Below are positions 1 through 6,368 of a stretch of 12,746 nt of DNA, one piece after another; the first letter of the stretch is position 1; each line of letters begins with the position of its first letter. The stretch comes from Gemmatimonadota bacterium (GTDB taxonomy: Bacteria; Gemmatimonadota; Gemmatimonadetes; Palauibacterales; Palauibacteraceae), in contig JAUVTH010000017.1 of NCBI GenBank assembly GCA_030601615.1, positions 1 through 12,746 on the forward strand. The letters are read 5' to 3'. The notes under the pieces are model-generated. The model saw only the letters and a list, made by a program, of their open reading frames with translations, was not told the DNA's origin and did not search any database. The translations under genes were made by a program, and so were the position numbers.

Positions 1-164
1 GTGGCCGAGAACGAGGCGTTCTCCACGTTGCACCCGGCGTAGATCCCGCCCTCGACCGACTCTACGGCCGCGCCGACCCGAAAACCGGAGTACGGCGCGT
101 ACGCGCTCTCCATGGCGCGAAGCGCCTGGGCCCTCAGTTCCTGCAGCCTGGTGTCAGATGCCAT
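1..164 (-). CDS. cdd: Cytidine deaminase, N-terminal part (gene cut by window edge)
   Basis: This is the first 54 residues of a homotetrameric-type cytidine deaminase, which hydrolyses cytidine and deoxycytidine to uridine and deoxyuridine in pyrimidine salvage. The sequence shows the family's N-terminal block: a leading helix, then APYSGFRVGAA at residues 23-33 and GCNVENAS at 44-51, where N49 corresponds to the nucleoside-ribose contact in known structures. The catalytic Glu and zinc Cys motifs would lie beyond the window, so they cannot be checked. The ATG at 164 sits inside the last codons of alr, overlapping it by 11 bases in another frame. No strong Shine-Dalgarno is visible, so translation is probably coupled to alr. 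Recognition of the family is confident; integrity of the rest is unknown. Confidence 0.88.
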   Translation of the reverse strand, partial: MASDTRLQELRAQALRAMESAYAPYSGFRVGAAVESVEGGIYAGCNVENASFSA

Positions 165-1350
165 CTCGTATCGTTTCGAGGGCCTCGGCGACGAGGTCGC
201 CGTCGATGTCCATTCCTTCGTGATCCAGTTCGAGCCGGGGCAGCCTGTCGTCCCAACCGGTCAGGATCTCGTAGTCGATCGTGTCGCACAGCCGGGCCAT
301 CTCGGCGAGTCCGATCATCTCGTTCGCGTCGGCCCCGAGCAGCGTCGCCACGTCACCGGGTCGAACGTCATCTCTGCCGCTGACGTCGACGACGGTCGTG
401 TCCATACACACGACACCACGAATCGGTGCCTCCCGGCCACGGACCAACGCCCGGCCCCGATTCGACAGCTCACGCCGCAGACCGTCACCATACCCGATAC
501 CGAGAGTGGCCAGCCGCGCTGGCGCCGGAGCCGTCCACGTAGCCCCATAGCTCACCGTCGTGCCCGCAGCGACGTCCCGGACCGCCAGGACCCGGGCCCT
601 GACGCTCACCACGGGAGCGGCCCGGGGCTCCCAGGACCCTCCACCGTACAGGTAGATGCCCGGTCGCACCAGATCGGCCGTGGTCTCACCGTGGAGCATC
701 GCGGCCGCACTGTTGGCCGCGTGAACCAGCCCCGGCTCCACTCCGGCGGACCGCATGGCATCCAGCGCCTCCTGAAAACGGCACCACTGCGTGTCCGTCG
801 AGTCGTCGGGCAGGTCGGCCGAATGGAAGTGGGTCAGTGTACCTGCCAGTCTCATGGTCCCACCGGTCAATGCGTCGGCCAGCTCGCGCGACCACTCCTC
901 GGCTGAATCCCAGGCGAGCCCCAGGCGCCCCATGCCCGTGTCGACCTCGAGGTGAACCGGCAGGACCTCGCCACCATCCCACGCCGCACAACCAAGCAGC
1001 GCCTCGATGCCGGAGACCACCGGCTCGAGGCGCTCCATCCTGAGGCTCTCGGCGTCCGCGGGGAGCGTCGGCGCGAAAACGATCACCGGCCCCTCCCAAC
1101 CGAGGCGGCGAAGGGCTCTCCCCTCCTGAGTCGTGGCTACCCCGAAGCCCCAGGGCTCTGTCGAGCGCAGGGCGCGCACGGCGCGCTCCATCCCGACACC
1201 GTAGGCGTCGGCCTTTACCACGGGAAGGAGACGGCACCCGGCGCCAACACGCTCCGAGAGGACCCGGCTATTCCTGCGCAACGCGCCCAGATCCACTTCC
1301 ATCCAAGCGCGCTCGGTCACTTCGATTGGCACGTTTTTCAAGGCCGGCAT
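154..1350 (-). CDS. alr: Alanine racemase
   Basis: PLP-dependent racemase that converts L-alanine to D-alanine for peptidoglycan synthesis in the cytoplasm. The 398-residue product has the complete fold. The N-terminal PLP barrel carries the Schiff-base lysine K46 in VVKADAYG, MGRLGL at 140-145, a HAANSAA block at 210-216 and the phosphate-side RPGIYLYG at 229-236. The C-terminal beta domain carries the second catalytic base Y268 in VSYGATW, GYGDGLRR at 286-293 and the active-site entry CMD at 315-317. Length is slightly above the usual 360-390. The start is uncertain: the ATG at 1350 directly abuts a good -10 box (TATACT), so if that promoter is used the first usable codon would be GTG at 1332 or GTG at 1320, both still upstream of the conserved AWMEVDL. 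Its end overlaps cdd by 11 bases, suggesting a two-gene transcript. Confidence 0.96.
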   Translation of the reverse strand: MPALKNVPIEVTERAWMEVDLGALRRNSRVLSERVGAGCRLLPVVKADAYGVGMERAVRALRSTEPWGFGVATTQEGRALRRLGWEGPVIVFAPTLPADAESLRMERLEPVVSGIEALLGCAAWDGGEVLPVHLEVDTGMGRLGLAWDSAEEWSRELADALTGGTMRLAGTLTHFHSADLPDDSTDTQWCRFQEALDAMRSAGVEPGLVHAANSAAAMLHGETTADLVRPGIYLYGGGSWEPRAAPVVSVRARVLAVRDVAAGTTVSYGATWTAPAPARLATLGIGYGDGLRRELSNRGRALVRGREAPIRGVVCMDTTVVDVSGRDDVRPGDVATLLGADANEMIGLAEMARLCDTIDYEILTGWDDRLPRLELDHEGMDIDGDLVAEALETIRDGI

Positions 1351-1379
1351 AGTATATCTGGCCTATGTCCCCTGAGCAA
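1326..1379. promoter_or_regulatory. Overlapping divergent promoter region for alr and mazG
   Basis: Putative promoters face both ways in the very short space between alr and mazG. Plus strand: TTGGCA at 1326-1331, an 18-base spacer and TAGTAT at 1350-1355, predicting a start near 1362. Minus strand: TATACT (one mismatch to consensus) at 1356-1351 with a weak TTGCTC at 1379-1374 and a 17-base spacer, predicting a start near 1344. The two -10 boxes share the same AT-rich island in an otherwise GC-rich region. The boxes are seen directly; promoter function is inferred. Confidence 0.4.
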
Positions 1380-1415
1380 CGGATTCCGGGCCCCAGCGGG
1401 GCCGAGGCGGAACAC

Positions 1416-2255
1416 ATGGAACGCGCCCGTCCCGGAGACGCGACCCTCGGGCGGAGCCTCGCCCTCGTCAGGCACCTGCGCGATCACTGCGAGTGGGACG
1501 CGCGCCAGACGCCTGACAGTCTCCGGCCCTATCTCCTGGAAGAAGCTCACGAAGTCGCCGATGCGATTCTCTCGGGCCGGGACCGTGAGCTCAGCCGCGA
1601 GCTCGGAGATCTTCTGCTCAACGTCGCGTTCCAGGTCGTGCTGGGCGAGGAGCGTGGCACGTTCGACGCGTCGTCCGTCGTGGCCGGCCTGGAGGACAAG
1701 ATGCGGGAGCGCCATCCGCATGTATACGGCGACGCGGAGGAGGCCCCGGACTGGGAGCAGCTGAAGGCGGCGCAAAGGGATCGTGCGGCCGGAGGGGACA
1801 GCGAACAGTCCGGGCCACCGTCCGATCCGTTCGACGGCCTCCCCGCCGGATTGGAGCCCCTGAGCCGAGCTCTGCGCATGCAGGACCGCGCCGCAGGCCT
1901 CAACTTCGACTGGCCGAACGTGTGGGGCGCCCTGGACAAGCTGGACGAGGAGCTGCGCGAGCTGAGGGAATCGCTCCAGGAATCGGCAGAGCCGATGACG
2001 GACCGGGTGCATGAGGTGGATCCGCGCGTGGAGGACGAGCTTGGCGACATACTGTTCGCGGCCGTTAACGTCGCCCGACTCGCGGGCGTTCACCCGACGA
2101 CGGCCCTCGAGCGCTCCGCTGCGAAGTTCGCCGGCAGGTTTCGAGGCGTGCTGGAACTGGCCCACCGGGAAGGCCTCGACCCCCGGAAGGCGAGCCTTCA
2201 GGAGCTGGACGAGCTGTGGGAACGCGTGAAGGCGGCGGGGATCAGCCGCCCGTGA
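1416..2255 (+). CDS. mazG: Nucleoside triphosphate pyrophosphohydrolase MazG
   Basis: MazG hydrolyses (d)NTPs, including damaged or non-canonical ones, to the monophosphate plus pyrophosphate; in E. coli it also influences (p)ppGpp levels. Two tandem MazG helical domains are visible. With the ATG at 1416 as residue 1 (279 aa), the first metal site is EExxE at E42/E43/E46 plus E62 and D65 in ELGDLL; the second is E178/E179/E182 plus E208 and D211 in ELGDIL. All magnesium-ligand positions are therefore kept in both halves, joined by an acidic, Gly/Ser-rich linker around residues 107-140. I chose 1416 because GAGG lies 8 bases upstream and the product aligns with the usual MazG start. The in-frame ATG at 1365 adds 17 non-conserved residues and has no Shine-Dalgarno, but remains possible. 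It is the only confident plus-strand gene here. Its stop overlaps the convergent small membrane-protein gene by 14 bases. Confidence 0.93.
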   Translation: MERARPGDATLGRSLALVRHLRDHCEWDARQTPDSLRPYLLEEAHEVADAILSGRDRELSRELGDLLLNVAFQVVLGEERGTFDASSVVAGLEDKMRERHPHVYGDAEEAPDWEQLKAAQRDRAAGGDSEQSGPPSDPFDGLPAGLEPLSRALRMQDRAAGLNFDWPNVWGALDKLDEELRELRESLQESAEPMTDRVHEVDPRVEDELGDILFAAVNVARLAGVHPTTALERSAAKFAGRFRGVLELAHREGLDPRKASLQELDELWERVKAAGISRP

Positions 2256-2523
2256 GCTGTTTTACCTGCTTCTGACCGCTTCGCACACCCACACCCACTA
2301 CCACGCCGTAGACCACGGCCGTGACCGACCCCAGGACAGGCAGCAGCGCCACCACCGGAGCGGCGACGATCACCCCGGCTATGCCGGCGATCCAGGGCGC
2401 CGCAGGCTTCTGCGCCGCGTCCACGAAGCGCAGCCTGGTCTTGACGAATTCTCTCACCTTCACATAGCTCACGCCCATTCCGGCCCCGGCAGCCGCGAGC
2501 ATCAGTGCTGCGATCAGTTCCAT
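2242..2523 (-). CDS. Small hypothetical membrane protein
   Basis: I do not recognise this 93-residue protein. It starts with a hydrophobic Ala-rich segment (about residues 3-21), then a basic amphipathic stretch (22-39, with KVREFVKTRLRF), then a long hydrophobic Gly/Val/Ala-rich region (about 44-80) that could form one long or two short membrane helices, and a Lys/Gln-rich tail. That pattern suggests a two- or three-pass inner-membrane protein with no catalytic motif. The ATG at 2523 is preferred over an upstream in-frame ATG at 2574 because a perfect AGGAGG lies 4 bases before it, and the extra 17 residues would be highly charged and precede the first membrane helix. It lies 99 bases downstream of asnS in the same direction and converges on mazG with a 14-base stop overlap. 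The strong ribosome site and coherent hydrophobicity argue that it is real. Confidence 0.72.
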   Translation of the reverse strand: MELIAALMLAAAGAGMGVSYVKVREFVKTRLRFVDAAQKPAAPWIAGIAGVIVAAPVVALLPVLGSVTAVVYGVVVGVGVRSGQKQVKQLTGG

Positions 2524-2527
2524 GTTG

Positions 2528-2533
2528 CCTCCT
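2528..2533 (-). promoter_or_regulatory. Ribosome binding site deciding the small membrane-protein start
   Basis: A perfect AGGAGG on the minus strand, 4 bases before the ATG at 2523. It is the strongest Shine-Dalgarno I saw in the window and fixes the start of the 93-residue membrane protein. Confidence 0.75.
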
Positions 2534-2622
2534 CTCGCCTCTTCTCTACGCACGTCGGTGCGGATTCGTTTCACTGACAGGCTGCTGAAGAACCCTGGGT
2601 GGCCGCGTTACGAGCCGTCGAT

Positions 2623-3933
2623 TCACGGCGTGAGTCGGCTCATCAGACGCGGGAAGGCGATCGTTTCCCTGAGGTGCGGGACACCGCAAATCCAGCCGAC
2701 CGTTCGCTCGAGACCGAGTCCAAATCCACTGTGCGGAAAAGTCCCGTACCGACGCAAATCCAGGTACCAGTCGTAGACTTTCTCGGGAAGACCCTCTTCA
2801 CGGATTCGGGCCAGCAGGCGATCGTAATCATCCTCTCGCTGACTTCCTCCGATGATCTCGCCATACCCCTCGGGGGCCAACAGGTCGTTGCATTTCACGG
2901 TGCGGGGATCGTCGGGGTTCTCCTTCATGTAGAACGCCTTGGCCTCGCGCGGATAGTCGTACACGAACAGGGGCTTGTCGCGGCCGTCCGTAAGCACGGT
3001 CTCGTCCTCGGCTCCGAGATCGGCGCCCCACTCGATTGCACTGCCTCGTTCCTTGAGCACCGATACGGCGTCGGTGTAACTGATCCTGTCGAACGGCGGC
3101 GTGATCGCCTCGAGGCGAGTGACGTCACGCTCCAGTTGCTCGAGCTCGTCTCTGCGCCGCTCCAGCGCCCGGCCCACGACGTAGGAGATGAAATCTTCCT
3201 GCAGCTGCATGTTGCCCTCGGAATCAAGCCAGGCAACCTCGGGCTCGACCATCCAGAACTCGGTAAGGTGGCGTCTGGTCTTCGACTTCTCCGCGCGGAA
3301 GGTGGGCCCGAAGCAATAGACCTTTCCCAATGCGGCGGCAGCCGCTTCGACGTACAGCTGTCCGGTCTGAGCGAGGTACGCGGTGCCCAGATCGAAGTAC
3401 TCTGTGCTGAACAGGGCATCGGCCGATTCCCCGATCGCCCCGGTAAGGATCGGCGAGTCCACGAGCACGAAGTCGCGCTCATAGAAGAAGTCACGAATCG
3501 CCTTCACGACCTCGTCCCGGACGCGCATGATCGCCGTCTGGCGATCGTGTCGGAGCCACAAGTGCCGGTTGTTGAGCAGGAAGTCTACTCCGTGCTCCTT
3601 CGGCTGTATCGGATACTCGTTCGAAGGACCGATTACTTCCACGGCGCTCGCGGTGATTTCGTAACCGCTCGGCGCCCGGTCGTCCTGCCGGACGGTACCT
3701 TCCACGCGGACACTGCTCTCGTAGGACAGGTCGGCAATCGCGTCCCAGGACGCACCGTCTACCTCGTTGCGGGCCATGACCACCTGGACCGTTCCCGTCC
3801 CATCGCGCAGGCCGAGAAAGGCAATCTTGCCGCTGGATCGAAGCTGCGAGACCCAGCCGAGGAGCGTTACCTCGCAGCCCGCATGAGCGGCGAGGTCACG
3901 TACGCTGGTGATGGTGCTTTCCATTTCTGGCAT
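2623..3933 (-). CDS. asnS: Asparaginyl-tRNA synthetase
   Basis: Class IIb aminoacyl-tRNA synthetase charging tRNA-Asn with asparagine using ATP in the cytoplasm. The 436-residue product matches the compact bacterial AsnRS type, such as the roughly 430-residue Bacillus enzyme. An OB-fold anticodon-binding domain occupies about residues 18-100 (LLGWVSQLRSSGKIAFLGLR). The class II core has motif 1 around DSPILTG at 159-165, motif 2 from FGPTFRAEKSKTRRHLTEFW (208-227), IIGGSQRED at 360-368, and motif 3 GFGLGLERT at 403-411 with the ATP-binding arginine. The EKSKTRRHLTEFW form of motif 2 favours AsnRS over AspRS; an archaeal-type AspRS is the main alternative and is less likely. The start could be ATG 3933 or ATG 3924; neither has a strong Shine-Dalgarno. 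The inverted-repeat element ends only 34 bases upstream, so the promoter lies in that gap, in the element, or is read-through from recG. Confidence 0.96.
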   Translation of the reverse strand: MPEMESTITSVRDLAAHAGCEVTLLGWVSQLRSSGKIAFLGLRDGTGTVQVVMARNEVDGASWDAIADLSYESSVRVEGTVRQDDRAPSGYEITASAVEVIGPSNEYPIQPKEHGVDFLLNNRHLWLRHDRQTAIMRVRDEVVKAIRDFFYERDFVLVDSPILTGAIGESADALFSTEYFDLGTAYLAQTGQLYVEAAAAALGKVYCFGPTFRAEKSKTRRHLTEFWMVEPEVAWLDSEGNMQLQEDFISYVVGRALERRRDELEQLERDVTRLEAITPPFDRISYTDAVSVLKERGSAIEWGADLGAEDETVLTDGRDKPLFVYDYPREAKAFYMKENPDDPRTVKCNDLLAPEGYGEIIGGSQREDDYDRLLARIREEGLPEKVYDWYLDLRRYGTFPHSGFGLGLERTVGWICGVPHLRETIAFPRLMSRLTP

Positions 3934-3967
3934 TCCGTAGTTGCGGTCGGTGTGCGGCGGCGAAGCT

Positions 3968-3990
3968 AGGAGCCTGTCCGAGTAATGGGG
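3968..3990 (+). repeat. Left terminal inverted repeat
   Basis: A 23-base arm, identical to the reverse complement of 4240-4262. It ends with GTAATGGGG and is followed by CGAGCCGCG. Confidence 0.85.
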
Positions 3991-4103
3991 CGAGCCGCGT
4001 TAGGTGCGCCGACCCACCTGCGGCGGGTGCCCCGGCCAAATCATAGGCGGTGCCCCGAAGACATAGCCATAGCTACGTCGAGGGGCGCCAACGACAGAGA
4101 TGG

Positions 4104-4230
4104 CCCTGTGCCGCCCTAACCCGAAGGGCACAGGGGGGTTACGCGGTTGATCGGGTGTCTCTCCTCCTCGCCGTAGCCCTGCTACGACTCGTCGTCGCTC
4201 CTACGCTGAACACGCGTAAGCCCCCTGTGC
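4104..4230. repeat. Three-armed hairpin set with mutually exclusive pairing
   Basis: Arm A (CCCTGTGCC, 4104-4112) and arm C (4213-4230, ending CCCTGTGC) both complement the same middle arm B (4127-4145, beginning GGCACAGGG). A-B gives a 9-bp stem with a 14-base loop. B-C gives an 18-position stem with one mismatch and a 67-base loop. Only one can form at a time in a single strand. The pairing is seen directly; any switching role is inference. Confidence 0.55.
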
Positions 4231-4239
4231 GCGGCCGCA

Positions 4240-4262
4240 CCCCATTACTCGGACAGGCTCCT
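4240..4262 (-). repeat. Right terminal inverted repeat
   Basis: A 23-base arm, the exact reverse complement of 3968-3990. It is preceded by GCGGCCGCA, an imperfect mirror of the sequence just inside the left arm. Confidence 0.85.
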
Positions 4263-4264
4263 GG

Positions 4265-4283
4265 ATCCGGCATCAAGCCGGGT
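4265..4283 (-). terminator. Weak hairpin just after recG
   Basis: CCGGC at 4267-4271 and GCCGG at 4277-4281 flank a 5-base loop, and the stem extends by one wobble and one A-T pair. It starts 6 bases beyond the recG stop in the direction of transcription. There is no T-run, so it is at best a poor intrinsic terminator. Confidence 0.25.
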
Positions 4284-4288
4284 CAACG

Positions 4289-6367
4289 TCATCCCACGGC
4301 GAACAGGGCTGCCTGATCAGCGTAGCGCTCGGCGAGAACGCGGGCGAACCCTCGATTAGGCCCGGAGGTGAGCTCCGGATCCGCGTCAACCATGGCCCTA
4401 GCCCGGTCACGCGCATGCTCCAGAAGCTCGTAGTCCCGTTCGATATCGGCGAAACGCAGCGCCGGCAGACCATGCTGTTCGGCCCCGAACAGGTTTCCCT
4501 GGCCGCGAAGGCGCAGGTCCTCCCGGGCGAGCGCGAAGCCATCGGTCGTGCTCGCGAACGCTCGCAGGCGCTCGGCTGGGGATTCCCCGGAGTAGAAGGC
4601 CACGCAGTAGCTCTGATCGGCGCCGCGCCCCACCCTTCCTCGGAGCTGGTGCAGCTGGGCGAGCCCGAACCTCTCGGCGTGCTCGATCAGCATCACCGTC
4701 GCATTCGGCACGTCGATCCCGACCTCTATCACGGTCGTGGCCACGAGCACCTGCGTCTCCCCGGCCAGGAATCGGCGCATCACGGAGTCCTTGTCCGAGC
4801 TGCTCATCCGGCCGTGCAGGAGTTCAAGCCGGAACTCCGGAAACAAGACCGAGAGATCTTCGACCGCGCGGGTTGCGGCCGCCGCCTCGATCGAATCCGA
4901 CTCCTCGATGAGGGGATATACGATGTACGCCTGGCGACCGGCCGCGAGCTGACCGCGAAGAAACTCGAACGCCGCGGGTCGGTCGCCGGGACCACGGACA
5001 CCCGTGATCACCGATTTACGTCCGGGCGGCATCTCGTCGATCACGCTGAGGTCCAGGTCTCCGTAAATGGCCAGCGCCAGCGAACGGGGAATTGGCGTGG
5101 CCGACATCACCAGCGTGTCGGCTTCTCCTCCAGCATCGCGAAGCGCACGACGCTGCTCCACGCCGAAACGATGCTGCTCGTCGATCACGACGAGCCCGGG
5201 CCGCCCGAATTCCACGCCGTCCTGAATGAGAGCGTGCGTCCCCACGATCACGCGGGCTTCACCACTCAGCGCATCCTCGAGCACCGAAGCCCTCTTCAAG
5301 CCCGTTACCGATCCCGTCAGGAGCACGGGAACCACTCCGATGGGCGCCAGCAGGTCCGTCAGTGTCCGCTGGTGCTGCTCGGCCAGCAGTTCGGTCGGCG
5401 CCATGATGACGGCCTGCCGTCCACAGTCCAGCGCGCGTGCCATCGCGGCGGCCGCCACCACCGTCTTCCCGCAGCCCACGTCACCCTGAAGCAGACGGTA
5501 CATGCGCGTGGGCCGCTCCATGTCGGACCGGATCTCCGCCCAGACCTTCTGCTGGGACCCCGTGAGCTCATAGGGCAGCGCTGCCAGCAGCCGATCGGTC
5601 AGCTCGGCGGGCGCGTCCAGCGCGAGTCCGGACCTCCGACTGCGGTATCGGTGCCGGGCCCGGGCGTGCAGCAGTTGAAGGAAGAAAAGCTCTTCGTAGG
5701 CCAATCTCCTCGTGGCGGGAGCCACTTCCGACAGAGCCTGTGGATGATGGAGTTTCTCCAGCGCCTCGGGCAGCCGCATCAACCCAACGGCCTGTCGCCA
5801 GTCGGGACTGAACAGCTCCGCGTCTTCCACTTCCTCCAGGAGCCCGTCAAGGTTGGCATCGACTATGGACCGGATCTGCCTGTGGCTCAACCCTTCGGTC
5901 GCCCGATAGACGGGGAAGACGCGCCCCATCCCGGCGTCCGCTTCGCGGGAGGAGGCGAGCAGCGTATGCTCACGGGGACGCATCTGCCTGCCGTGGTAGA
6001 AGCCGACCGACCCGGAGGCAAGCAGCAGATCGCCCTTGTGAATCGTGTTGTCGAGCCACGGCTGGCCGGGCCACGCGCACTCGATGAGGCCGGAGTCGTC
6101 CTTGAGCACAGCGTGGAAGATGCGCAGCCGCCGCCGGGTCGGGATCACGCCCTTGGACACCACTCGCCCGATGATGCTCGCGTCGTCACCCGGTTTCAGA
6201 GACGCGATGCTCGCTACGGTGGTGGCGTCCTCGTAGCGGTGCGGGACGTGGTACAGGAAGTCGTGCGCCGTTCGCACGCCGATCTTTGCCAGCTTCTCCG
6301 CTCGCCGCGGACCGACCCCTTTCAGGTACTGGACGGATCGCTGCAGATCGCTGCGTCGCCGGGACAT
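4289..6367 (-). CDS. recG: ATP-dependent DNA helicase RecG
   Basis: RecG is a monomeric double-strand translocase that regresses stalled replication forks and remodels branched DNA. From the ATG at 6367 the product is 692 residues, almost the E. coli length of 693. An N-terminal helical region with the helix-hairpin-like LKGVGPRRAEKLAKIGV (15-31) precedes the wedge OB-fold (about 55-140). The helicase core carries Walker A GDVGCGKT (295-302), motif Ia MAPTELLAEQH (322-332), GTHALIQ (376-382), the DEQH box (396-399), motif III MSATPIPRSLAL (421-432), LLHGRM (516-521), motif V TTVIEVGIDVPNA (544-556) and motif VI QLRGRVGRG (574-582). The C-terminal block with LRLRGQGNLFGAEQHG (617-632) is also present. 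A longer reading from 6427 would lie inside ftsY. The ATG is one base beyond the ftsY stop (TGACATG), indicating translational coupling. It appears complete and functional. Confidence 0.97.
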   Translation of the reverse strand: MSRRRSDLQRSVQYLKGVGPRRAEKLAKIGVRTAHDFLYHVPHRYEDATTVASIASLKPGDDASIIGRVVSKGVIPTRRRLRIFHAVLKDDSGLIECAWPGQPWLDNTIHKGDLLLASGSVGFYHGRQMRPREHTLLASSREADAGMGRVFPVYRATEGLSHRQIRSIVDANLDGLLEEVEDAELFSPDWRQAVGLMRLPEALEKLHHPQALSEVAPATRRLAYEELFFLQLLHARARHRYRSRRSGLALDAPAELTDRLLAALPYELTGSQQKVWAEIRSDMERPTRMYRLLQGDVGCGKTVVAAAAMARALDCGRQAVIMAPTELLAEQHQRTLTDLLAPIGVVPVLLTGSVTGLKRASVLEDALSGEARVIVGTHALIQDGVEFGRPGLVVIDEQHRFGVEQRRALRDAGGEADTLVMSATPIPRSLALAIYGDLDLSVIDEMPPGRKSVITGVRGPGDRPAAFEFLRGQLAAGRQAYIVYPLIEESDSIEAAAATRAVEDLSVLFPEFRLELLHGRMSSSDKDSVMRRFLAGETQVLVATTVIEVGIDVPNATVMLIEHAERFGLAQLHQLRGRVGRGADQSYCVAFYSGESPAERLRAFASTTDGFALAREDLRLRGQGNLFGAEQHGLPALRFADIERDYELLEHARDRARAMVDADPELTSGPNRGFARVLAERYADQAALFAVG

Positions 6368-6368
6368 G

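Larger units (their letters stand above)
3968..4262. mobile_element. Non-coding 295-bp element with perfect 23-bp terminal inverted repeats (MITE-like)
   Basis: Positions 3968-3990 (beginning AGGAGCCTGTCCGAG) recur exactly as the reverse complement at 4240-4262. A weaker continuation includes GCCGCG on both sides, taking the imperfect repeat to about 32 bp. The interior has no credible gene but many nested repeats: CCCTGTGCC 4104-4112 with GGCACAGGG 4127-4135; 4128-4145 with 4213-4230 (17 of 18 pairs); TAACCC 4117-4122 with GGGTTA 4136-4141; and TAGC/GCTA and TAG/CTA mini-stems. The element fills nearly all of the 355-base gap between recG and asnS. CTAG precedes the left GAGCCTGTCC end and CTGG follows the right end, a possible decayed 4-bp target duplication of the IS5 kind, though not a clean one. 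Mobility is inferred from the termini and non-coding interior. A structured RNA or a two-way terminator is the main alternative. Confidence 0.6.

Noticed and set aside
2614..2629. Possible terminator hairpin at the asnS stop (GCCGT and ACGGC with a 6-base loop)
   Set aside because: The stem is only 5 bp, overlaps the stop codon and lacks a T-run; such stems are frequent by chance at this GC content.
2599..3969. 456-residue open frame on the plus strand opposite asnS
   Set aside because: It mirrors asnS almost exactly and has no independent motif or ribosome site.
3968..4262. CRISPR array or tRNA gene in the repeat-rich gap
   Set aside because: The repeats are inverted and singly paired, not regularly spaced direct repeats, and no cloverleaf or T-loop sequence is present.
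4050..4316. 88-residue open frame through the inverted-repeat element
   Set aside because: It runs out of the element into the end of recG, has no ribosome site, and its composition reflects repeats; I treat the element as non-coding.
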